Assembly: GCF_017353515.1 (NCBI RefSeq)
Contig: NZ_JAFMPY010000006.1
Coordinates: 124,001 to 188,000 of the forward strand
Source of the DNA: Jiella sonneratiae
GTDB lineage: Bacteria > Pseudomonadota > Alphaproteobacteria > Rhizobiales > Rhizobiaceae
Direction: 5' to 3'
Length of the DNA stretch: 64,000 nucleotides
Shown: in pieces, positions 53,829 through 62,300 of the stretch
How the letters are laid out: every line of letters begins with the position of its first letter
Position numbering within the stretch: position 1 is the first letter of the stretch
The notes under the pieces: model-generated
What the model saw: only the letters and a program-made list of their open reading frames with translations
Databases searched by the model: none
Told to the model about the DNA's origin: nothing
Program-made: the position numbers and the translations under genes

Positions 53829-53844
53829 TTAACGGTTTGTTAAC
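53829..53844 (+). promoter_or_regulatory. Perfect CtrA binding site upstream of fliF
   Basis: TTAA, seven bases, TTAAC: TTAACGGTTTGTTAAC matches the full CtrA box consensus. It ends 80 bases before the fliF start, suitable for overlapping the -35 region. CtrA controls flagellar genes in many Alphaproteobacteria. Confidence 0.65.
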
Positions 53845-53923
53845 CGGGGTCTCGCGCAAGCTTTAGACGGCATTGTCCCTCGCGACTCAGAACGGCAGTT
53901 CGTGCGTATCGCGAGGAATGAAC

Positions 53924-55615
53924 ATGGCTCTTGCCATCGGCGGGCAGGCTCAGCAGATCCTGACGAATCTCTCGGGGCTCGGAGCGCGCAAGCTCTCCGC
54001 GCTCGGCCTCGTCGGCCTGTTGGTGGTCGCGCTCGTCGGTCTCGGCAGCTACTACCTGTCGCGACCGGACATGGAGGTGCTCTATTCGGGCCTCGATCGG
54101 ACCGACGTCACCCGCATCGGCGCGGCGCTGACGGAAGCCGGCATTCCCTTCGACGTCAACGCCAAGGGCGACGCGGTGATGACGCCGTTCTCGCAGACGG
54201 CGCCGGCGCGCATGCTGCTCGCCGAAAAGGGCCTGCCGCGCTCCGAGAACGCCGGCTACGAACTCTTCGACAATCTCGGCTCCATCGGCCTCACCTCCTT
54301 CATGCAGGAGATCACCCGCGTGCGGGCGCTCGAAGGCGAGATCGCGCGCACCATCCAGTCGCTGGCGCATGTGCGTGCCGCGCGCGTCCACATCGTTCTG
54401 CCGGACGAGGGAAGCTTCCGCCGCAACGAGCGCAAGCCCTCGGCGAGCGTCGTCATCCGCACCGACCAGCCGGAGGACTTCTCCTCCGCCCAGGCGATCC
54501 GCCACCTCGTCGCTTCCGCCATTCCCGGCATGACGCCCGACGAGGTGACGATCCTCTCCTCCGACGGCACGCTGCTCGCCTCCGGCGACGATTCGGCCTC
54601 CAGCGCGCCGACGAAGCTGTTCGGCATCGAGCGCATCGTCGGCAAGAGCGTCGAGGATTCGATCCGCCGCACCCTCTCGCCCTATCTCGGCATCGGCAAT
54701 TTCCAGACCTCGGTGACGGCGCGGCTCAACACCGACCGCCGGCAGATCAGCGAACGGACCTTCGATCCGGACGGCCGGGTCGAGCGCTCGGTCCGCTCCA
54801 TCCGCGAGAACGGCGAGAGCGAGAACTCGACCAAGGAGAACGCCGTCGGCGTCCAGCAGGACATCCAGCCGGCCAACGGCCAGGCGCAGTCGAGCAGCGG
54901 CCAGACCTCCAAGGACAACAACGAGCGCCGCGAGGAGCTCACCAACTACGAGATCAACGAAAAGACCGTCCAGACGACGAGCGAGGGCTACAGCGTCGAG
55001 AAGCTGTCAGTCGCGGTGGTCATCAACCGGGCGCGGCTGAAGCAGTCGCTCGGCGAGAAGGCGACCGACGCCGACATCGACCAGCGCATCGGCGAACTCA
55101 AGGCGCTCATCGCCTCGGCCGCCGGCATCTCCGAGCAGCGCGGCGACCAGCTGAAGCTGACGGCCGTCGACTTCCTCGACAGCGAGACCGCCCTCGAGCC
55201 GGTTCCGGGCCCCGGGCTCGGCGAGATGTTCATGCGCCAGTCCGGCACGCTCATCAACGCGCTCACCATCCTCGCGGTCGCCGTCCTCGTCATCTGGTTC
55301 GGCCTCAAGCCGGCGATCCGGGCGATCGTCCAGACGCCGGGCCAGGAGAACGGGCTGGAGCTCGCCGGCGAGGGGCTGCCGGGCCTCGGCCTGCCGGAGA
55401 ACGCCGGCGCCCTGGAGTTGCCCGGCGGTTTCGAGTTCGCGCAAGGTACGCCCGATATATCCGAGTTCGGCGGCGGCGCGCCGGCCTATCTCGGCCAGTT
55501 CGACGAACCCGACAACCTCAGCCCCCAGGAGCGCATCGAGCGGTTGCTCGACCAGGACGAGCTGAAGGCCGCCAACGTGCTGAAGCAGTGGATCAATCAC
55601 AAAGAGGCGGCGTAA
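53924..55615 (+). CDS. fliF: Flagellar MS-ring protein FliF
   Basis: A 563-residue inner-membrane ring protein. TM1 about 25-46, ring-building region with VLYSGLDRTDVTRIG and PSASVVIRTDQPEDFSSAQA, a disordered Gln/Ser-rich middle (about 300-340), TM2 about 440-462, and the C-terminal FliG-binding tail (PQERIERLLDQDELKAANVL). The ATG at 53924 is chosen over 53918 because GAGG lies seven bases before it. First gene of the flagellar run. Confidence 0.95.
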   Translation: MALAIGGQAQQILTNLSGLGARKLSALGLVGLLVVALVGLGSYYLSRPDMEVLYSGLDRTDVTRIGAALTEAGIPFDVNAKGDAVMTPFSQTAPARMLLAEKGLPRSENAGYELFDNLGSIGLTSFMQEITRVRALEGEIARTIQSLAHVRAARVHIVLPDEGSFRRNERKPSASVVIRTDQPEDFSSAQAIRHLVASAIPGMTPDEVTILSSDGTLLASGDDSASSAPTKLFGIERIVGKSVEDSIRRTLSPYLGIGNFQTSVTARLNTDRRQISERTFDPDGRVERSVRSIRENGESENSTKENAVGVQQDIQPANGQAQSSSGQTSKDNNERREELTNYEINEKTVQTTSEGYSVEKLSVAVVINRARLKQSLGEKATDADIDQRIGELKALIASAAGISEQRGDQLKLTAVDFLDSETALEPVPGPGLGEMFMRQSGTLINALTILAVAVLVIWFGLKPAIRAIVQTPGQENGLELAGEGLPGLGLPENAGALELPGGFEFAQGTPDISEFGGGAPAYLGQFDEPDNLSPQERIERLLDQDELKAANVLKQWINHKEAA

Positions 55616-55618
55616 GGG

Positions 55619-56467
55619 ATGATCTCTCTCGCAGACTATCTGACGGAATTCCCCGAGGCCGGCGACGAGCACTTCCAGAGCCTGACGCCCGCGAAGCCGA
55701 AGCCGCAGAAGAAGCCGAGCTTCGAGCATCTGACGCTGGTCTCCGACGCCCTGCCGGCCCAGAAGCGCCGCAGCAAGCCGGTGCCCGAGCATCTCGAGGC
55801 GATCCCCGAGATGGGCGAGGCCGAGAAGGCCCTCGACGACGTTTCCTTCGACGGCGCCGACTTCGGCTTCGACGCCGAGCAGGCCGCAGCACCGCAGGAG
55901 ATCGCCTTCGCGCTGCCGCAGCTGACGGAAGAGGACGTCGAGGCCGCCCGTGCCGAGGGCCGCGAGGCCGGACGCGCCGAGGCGTTCGAAGAGGCCGAGG
56001 CGCGGATCGAGGCCGCGGTGGAGGCTGCCCTGCAGGCCGAACGTGCCCGCGCCGCCGCGCATGAGGCCGAGGCGGTCGAGGCCGCGCGCCTCGAAGCGCT
56101 CGGCGAGGAGGGCGGCCGCCTGGCGGAACTTCTCACCGACAAGCTCGAGCGCATCGAAACGGCGCTGTCGACGTCGCTCGCCGGCGTCCTGAAGCCGATC
56201 GCGCTCGACGTCAGGACCCGCCAGACGATCGGAGACCTCGCCACGGCCGTCGCCACCATGTCCCTCGACGGACGCTCGCTCTCGCTCGAGGCGGTCGGCC
56301 CGGCGGCGCTGCTCGACGCCTTCGCCGAGGCCCTCGGGCCGCGGCGCGGCTTCGTCGCCTTCGAGGCAGACGAGAACCTCTCCGACATCCGCATCAGCTG
56401 CGACCAGACCACCCTCGAGACCCGTCTCGCCGACTGGAAGCGCGCCCTGGAAGAGGCCCTGACGTGA
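55619..56467 (+). CDS. FliH-like flagellar protein (unknown, Rhizobiales type)
   Basis: A 282-residue protein starting 3 bases after the fliF stop and overlapping motB by four bases. It has a Lys-rich N-terminal part, a long Glu/Ala-rich coiled coil (about 100-180), then an alpha/beta C-terminal domain (VAFEADENLSDIRISCDQT near 245). The layout matches FliH-type export regulators, but no clear family motif was seen. The position supports a flagellar role. Confidence 0.65.
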   Translation: MISLADYLTEFPEAGDEHFQSLTPAKPKPQKKPSFEHLTLVSDALPAQKRRSKPVPEHLEAIPEMGEAEKALDDVSFDGADFGFDAEQAAAPQEIAFALPQLTEEDVEAARAEGREAGRAEAFEEAEARIEAAVEAALQAERARAAAHEAEAVEAARLEALGEEGGRLAELLTDKLERIETALSTSLAGVLKPIALDVRTRQTIGDLATAVATMSLDGRSLSLEAVGPAALLDAFAEALGPRRGFVAFEADENLSDIRISCDQTTLETRLADWKRALEEALT

Positions 56468-57726
56468 GCGAGCAGTCCGGAGCGGGGCATCTCGACCAAC
56501 ACCAGATCATCATCGTCCGCCGCAGCGGCCATGGCGAGGGCGAACACCACGGCGGTGCCTGGAAGATCGCCTTCGCCGACTTCATGACCGCGATGATGGC
56601 GTTCTTCCTGGTGATGTGGCTGACCAATTCCTCGGACATGGCGACGCGCAAGCAGGTCGCCCAGTACTTCAATCCGATCAAGCTCAACGATCCTTCGCCC
56701 GCCACCCGCGGCATCAAGAAGAAGGACGACGGCGCCGACCGCAGCGAGAACCAGAACGGCGAGAGCGCCGCCGAGACCAACGGCGATCCGCGCGGGCATC
56801 CCACCGCCGGCAACGAGACCGGCGGCGAGGAGAAGGCGATCTTCCGCGACCCGTATTCGGTGCTCGCCGAGATCGTCTCGGAAAGCAGCAAGAACGGCGA
56901 CGGCCAGATGTCGGGCAAGCCGGACGGTTCCGGCCTGCCGGGCCTCAACGGCGGCGAGGCCTATCGCGATCCGTTCGACCCCGATTCCTGGCAGCTGTCG
57001 CCCAACGTCATGGAGAGCGGCGGCCGGCTGGAGGACGTTCCGCCGATCGACTTCCGCACCGCCGTCCTGCCGCCCGAGGACCCGATGAGCGACCCGGAAA
57101 AGGGGCCGAAGGGCGAGGGCGTCGACGACCCCGGCAATTCCATGGCCGCGGGCGACCAGAAGGACAAGACCGGCTTCAAGGCGGCTGGCGACCAGAGCGG
57201 AGCACCCTCCGGCAAGGGCGCCGACGCCGCCGGCAAGGCCGAGGACGGCACCAAGAAGCAGGGCGGCGAGGCTGCCCGGATCAAGCGCGAGATCAATGCC
57301 CAACTCGCCAAGCTGGGCGATCACGTCCCGGCCAATGTCGAGGTCGTCGAGGGCGAGGGCGGCGTCACCATCTCGCTCGCCGACGAGGCGAAGTCCGGCA
57401 TGTTCCCGGTCGGCTCGGCCAAGCCGAGCGCCGACGCCATCAAGATGATGGAGAAGATTGCCGAGGTTCTCGCCAAGCGGCCCGGCAGGATCACCATCCG
57501 CGGGCACACCGACGCCCGGCAGTATGCCGGCGGCGAATACGACAACTGGCGGCTTTCCACCGCCCGTGCGCACATGGCCTACTACATGCTGGCGCGCGGC
57601 GGCCTCGACGAGACCAGGGTCAAGGCCATCGAGGGCTTCGCCGACCGCGACCTCAAGGATCCCAAGCATCCGGACGCGGCGATCAACCGCCGCATCGAAA
57701 TCTTCCTCACCGAACCACGGGCGTGA
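56464..57726 (+). CDS. motB: Flagellar motor stator protein MotB
   Basis: A 420-residue protein: an N-terminal TM with the proton-conducting Asp (AFADFMTAMMAFFLVMWL, Asp at residue 39), a long Lys/Asp/Gly-rich disordered linker (about 70-280), and a C-terminal OmpA-like peptidoglycan domain (IRGHTDARQ near 342, NWRLSTARAHMAYYML, NRRIEIFL). Start overlaps the previous gene (GTGA). The linker is longer than in enteric MotB. MotA is not in the window. Confidence 0.93.
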   Translation: MSEQSGAGHLDQHQIIIVRRSGHGEGEHHGGAWKIAFADFMTAMMAFFLVMWLTNSSDMATRKQVAQYFNPIKLNDPSPATRGIKKKDDGADRSENQNGESAAETNGDPRGHPTAGNETGGEEKAIFRDPYSVLAEIVSESSKNGDGQMSGKPDGSGLPGLNGGEAYRDPFDPDSWQLSPNVMESGGRLEDVPPIDFRTAVLPPEDPMSDPEKGPKGEGVDDPGNSMAAGDQKDKTGFKAAGDQSGAPSGKGADAAGKAEDGTKKQGGEAARIKREINAQLAKLGDHVPANVEVVEGEGGVTISLADEAKSGMFPVGSAKPSADAIKMMEKIAEVLAKRPGRITIRGHTDARQYAGGEYDNWRLSTARAHMAYYMLARGGLDETRVKAIEGFADRDLKDPKHPDAAINRRIEIFLTEPRA

Positions 57727-59354
57727 TGCGTCAACCCCTCAACCATCTTGCGCGTCTCCTCGCGGTGGCCGCGGTCGTCCTCGCTGCGCCGGTGCGCGGC
57801 GAGGAGGCGCACGGCGACGCCGCCGGCAAGAGCGCGGCCGAGCGCGTCCGCGAGGCGGGCGAGGCGGCGCGGCGCGGCGACGAGGCCGGGCACGACGCTC
57901 CCGCGCAGGGCAGTGCCGGGCAGAATGCCGCCGGGCACGATGCCGGCGGGCACGAAACGGGCGGGGCCGACGCCGCGGCGCAGGCGCCGCACGAAGCTGG
58001 CGACGGGCATGCCGATGATGCCGGGCAGCCGGCGGCCGCAGCCGGCCACGGCGAGAGCGGGGCGCAGGCCGGCGCGAAGGCGGCCGATGCGGCACATGAC
58101 GGTGGCAATGCCTCGCACGCGGCGAATGCCGGCGAGGGCGCCCATGCGGAACCGGATGCGCACGCCGGCGATGACGCCCATGCGGGGGACGCTGCGGAAG
58201 AAGCCCATTCGGACGAAGGCCACGGCAAGGCGCCTGCGCCGGTCCCGACCCGCGGGCCGCAGCCCTACGAGGTGATCCGCTCGCTGCAGTTTCTGCAGGA
58301 CCAGGCCGCACGCGGCAATCCGTCGGCCAATCGCGTCCAGGCGCGTCTCCTGCAGTGGTACGGACCGGCGTTCGAACGTGCGAGCCAGGACACCTGGAAG
58401 GACCCGCGCAACCAGCGGGCGGCGGCTCTCTTCGTCCTCTCCGGCGGGCCGCCCTCCGTGCTGCGGATGATCCTCGCCAAGAACGACTTTCCCGCCGACG
58501 TGCGGCCGCTGCTCGACGGCGCGCTGGCCTATGTGGAGAACCGCCAGAAGGATGCCGAGCGGCTGCTCTCCGGTCTCGACGTCGCCAGCCTGGAGCCGGG
58601 CCTTGCCGCCCAGGTCAACCTCGCCGTCGCCCAGATGATCGAGAAGACCGCGCCTGACAAGGCGCTGGAGCGGCTGCGGCTGGTGATGCTCGACGGCACG
58701 GGCACGCTGCTCGAGGAGGCGGCGCTGCGCCTCGCCATGGTGCTGGCCGAACAGCTCGGCGAGCACGACCGGGCCGATGGCTACGGGCGGCTCTATTTCG
58801 ACCGCTACGCCCATTCGGTCTATGCCGGCAATTTCCGGGCGATGTTCACCGCGCTCTACGTCGCGCGGCCCGTGGAAGAGGCGGACAAGACGGTGGAACG
58901 CGTCGCCGACGCGGTTGCCCGGATCCCGCTCGCCGACCGGCTCAACATCTTCCTGTCGATCGGCCGGCGGGCACTGATCGCCGGCAACATGAAGCTCGCC
59001 GGCATGGTCGGGGCGAAGGTTCTGGAGGTGCCGAACCTCACGCCCGCCGCCCGCCAGCGCGCGCTCCTTTACGTCGCCGCCTCGACCTTGACCGAGCGCG
59101 ACCCCGCGGAGACGCTCGCCAGGCTGGAGGAGATCCAGCGCGACAATCTGCACCCGGCCGACCGCAAGCTCTACGAGGCGGCGCTCGGCGTGCTCGACGA
59201 AATCCGCAAGCCGCTGATGGCCGACGCGGCGATGCCTTCCGCCAAGGGCGGGGACGCGGCGCCGGCGGCCGACGCGGCCGATTCGGCCGTCCTCGACCGG
59301 GCGAACAAGCTTCTCGATGCCGTGCGCAGCGATCTCGAAGGGATGAAGGAATGA
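57726..59354 (+). CDS. motC: MotC-like chemotaxis/motor protein with His/Ala-rich insertion
   Basis: About 542 residues. A signal peptide (to about VRGEE) is followed by a ~150-residue low-complexity stretch rich in Ala, Gly, His, Asp and Glu with repeated A-G-H-D/E units. Then comes a helical domain (about 178-515) typical of MotC, the periplasmic motor protein of rhizobia (PYEVIRSLQFLQDQAARGNP...). Start overlaps the motB stop by one base. Gene order motB-motC-fliK is that of the Sinorhizobium group. Confidence 0.82.
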   Translation: MRQPLNHLARLLAVAAVVLAAPVRGEEAHGDAAGKSAAERVREAGEAARRGDEAGHDAPAQGSAGQNAAGHDAGGHETGGADAAAQAPHEAGDGHADDAGQPAAAAGHGESGAQAGAKAADAAHDGGNASHAANAGEGAHAEPDAHAGDDAHAGDAAEEAHSDEGHGKAPAPVPTRGPQPYEVIRSLQFLQDQAARGNPSANRVQARLLQWYGPAFERASQDTWKDPRNQRAAALFVLSGGPPSVLRMILAKNDFPADVRPLLDGALAYVENRQKDAERLLSGLDVASLEPGLAAQVNLAVAQMIEKTAPDKALERLRLVMLDGTGTLLEEAALRLAMVLAEQLGEHDRADGYGRLYFDRYAHSVYAGNFRAMFTALYVARPVEEADKTVERVADAVARIPLADRLNIFLSIGRRALIAGNMKLAGMVGAKVLEVPNLTPAARQRALLYVAASTLTERDPAETLARLEEIQRDNLHPADRKLYEAALGVLDEIRKPLMADAAMPSAKGGDAAPAADAADSAVLDRANKLLDAVRSDLEGMKE

Positions 59355-62300
59355 CCGTGGCGAGGGGGATCGCGGCCGACGTGGCGGTGCCGGGTCGCAG
59401 TGCTTCCAAGGACCGTGGCGGCAAGGCGGGCGACGCCGACGGCTTCGCCGCGGCGATCCGCGACCTCAAATCGGCGCAGGACGGCGGCAATGCTGCGTCC
59501 GCCGCCTCCGGCAGGCGGCGCCCGGCGGCTGCGGGCGAGCCGGCCGCGCAGCAGGATGCTGCGGGACAGAAGGGTTCCGACACGGCCGAAACCGCCGCGC
59601 GTCTCGGCCGCGGACAGACCTCGCGCAGTGCCGGCAGACAGGTTGCCGGCGAGGCGGCCGGCGGGCCGGCGCCCACTGCCGGTCCAAAGGTCGCCGACGG
59701 CCCCTCCGGCGTCGCCGACGCGGCAGAGGCCATCGCACCGCTCGGCGACGCCGAGGGCGATGCGCAGGAGAGTGATGCGCAGGCGGCGGTCGTGCCAGAA
59801 AAGGGCCGCTCGCTGCCGGCCGCCGAGACCAAAGCCGCTGCGGCGGAAGGACTGTCGAAGCGCCGCATGGCGGCAGCCGGCGCATCCGTCGCCGGCAGGG
59901 ACGGGCAAACCCGTCCGGGCGCCGCCGCTGCGGCGACGAACCTCGAAACGGGCCGCCGGGCCGCCCCGCAGGCCAGGCTCGCGGCGGTCACCGCCGAGAC
60001 CGATCCGGAACTTTTGCGCCTGCGGCTGCTGCAATCCGGCGTCGATGCCGAGAATCCGGCCGTCGAACTGCAGCTTTCTGCGGAAGAGACCGCCGAGCGG
60101 CTCGGCATCACCCTGCCCGGGGACGCCGACACGAAAGCCTCCGTACAAAGGGCGGCGAGCCCGGTTCGCAGCCACCGCGTCATCGTCACTGTGGGGAGCG
60201 GGCAGGCGGTCGCCGCTTCCTCCGGCGACGACACGGACGAGGATGCCGGCGCGCCGGCCGCCGAGCCCGTCGAGACGGTCTCGGCGGCGCCGCTTTCGCC
60301 CGACGCCAAGCTCGCGGCGATCCTCGGCGGCTTCGGCCTGGAACGGCAGATCGTCGCCGCGAGTGCCGGGACCGAAGACGCCCCGCAGAACGGGCCGGCG
60401 GCGACGACCGCCGCCACGCCGTCGAACCTCCTCGCGGGGGCCTCGCTGGTCGATCGCAACCCGCTGCAGCCAGGTGTCGCGGCGCAGGCCGGTCCGCGCG
60501 CCCAGGCGCAAGGTGCCGCCGCCGATGCCGCGCCTGCCGCCGCCGGCCGGCCGGCGGTCGATCCCGCCGCCGTCCGGGGCGCCTCCCGGAGCGGCGAGGC
60601 TGCCGCGCAGCAACTGCGGCCGGCGGCCGCGTCGAGCTTCGTCCTCCCCTCCGGTGCGGCTCCGCAACAGGCTGTCGCCGATCTGGCGGCGCGCGCGAGC
60701 CTTCCGTCGCAGCAGGCCGCGTCCGGGTCGCCGGCCGCCACCGGCGGAGCGACCACCGCCGCCGCCACGAATGCGATACCCGGCGGCGCCGCACAGACGA
60801 GCGGGGCGGCGACGCCCGCACCGGCGAGCGGCGGCGACGTGCCGGTCGACGCATTGCGCGCCGCCTCCGAGCGCAGCATCCGCCTGCCGGGCTCCTCCCG
60901 GGCCATGCTCGGCGCCCGGGTCGACCTCGTCTCGATGCGCACCGACTTCGAGCCGGCGACACGGCGGGCCGACCGCGGCAGGGCCGGCGAGGGCGCCACC
61001 ACCGCTACGGCACCGGTTGCCGCCACCGGCGGAACGATCGCCGCCGCCGCCCGTCGCGATGCGCTGGCGGGCCTCGGCGTCGCCGGCCAGACGGCGAACG
61101 CTCCCGCGACGGCAGAAAATGCCTTCTCCGCCTCCCAGAACACCGGCGCGACCGCTCAGGCTGGAACCGCCGCCATGCCAAGAGCTGCGACCGTTGCGGG
61201 CGGCGCGGTGGCCGAGTCGGTTCGCGGCTTCGCCGGCACCGCCTCCGCCTCCGCCGCCGCCTCCGTCGCCGGCCAGACGGCGACGAACGTGCCGACCGTA
61301 GCGGCTACGGCCGATGCCGCCCCGGCGCAGGCTTTCGAGCGCACGGCCCCGCTTTCTGCTACCGCTGCATCCGCCTCCACCGAGACGAGCAGCCCGGCTG
61401 CGACGACGCGCTCGGCCGACCCGTCCACGACATCGCCGCGCAAGCCCTCGATCGCCGGTCAGGCGGGTGCGGGCGCGCCGACCACCACCGTCCGGGCCGA
61501 TGGCGCGCCGGTGCGGGCATTCGAGCGCTCGGCGCCGCTTGCGGCGACGGCTGCTGCCGGCGTTTCGTCCCGCGCTTTCGGCGAAGCGCAGCTCGGGCAG
61601 ACCCAGCCTTCGACGAGCAGCATTGCGGCCGGCGCGGCTTCGGCGGGAATTGCTGCTGCAAGCACGCAGACCGCTTCCGCGGCAGAAGCCCGGCCCGCGG
61701 CCGGCACGGTTGCGGCCGTCCCACGCGGTGCAGGCACGGTGGAGCCGGTAAACAGCGGCCAAGCCGCGACCGCCGCGACCGGCTCGACCGAGACGAGCGT
61801 CACTGGGGCTGGCGCGCGGTCGACCGACCAGTCCGCCGCGGCGCCGCGCAACCCTGCGGCTTCCGGACAGCCTGCTGCCGCCCGGCGCAGCGCCCGCCCG
61901 GCCGCCGGGCAGGCGCAGGCTGCGACGCAGCAGACCGGCCAGCGATCCCCCGCAAATCCGGCATTCCAGCTTGACCGCCAGGCACAGCCGGGAACGGCCG
62001 CCGCAGCAGGCTCGAGCAGTGCCTCGCCCGAACCGGTGCGGAGCGTCTCGGGCGCGGTGCCAGAGGTTCGGCCCGGAGCGGGGATCGGGGCAGAAAGCGG
62101 TGCAGAGAGCGCGGTAGCGGGCATGACGGCGCCGGCCGACGGCCAGGCACGCGGCATGCCGAACCTTTCGCAAGGCGCAATGACGCCGGGGGCTGCAGCC
62201 GGTGCCGGACAGCCGGGATCTGCCGCCACGCAGACATTTGCTGAAGTTAGCCCCGCAGCGGTGACGTCGAGGATGACGGCGCCCGAAGCGGTGACCACGA

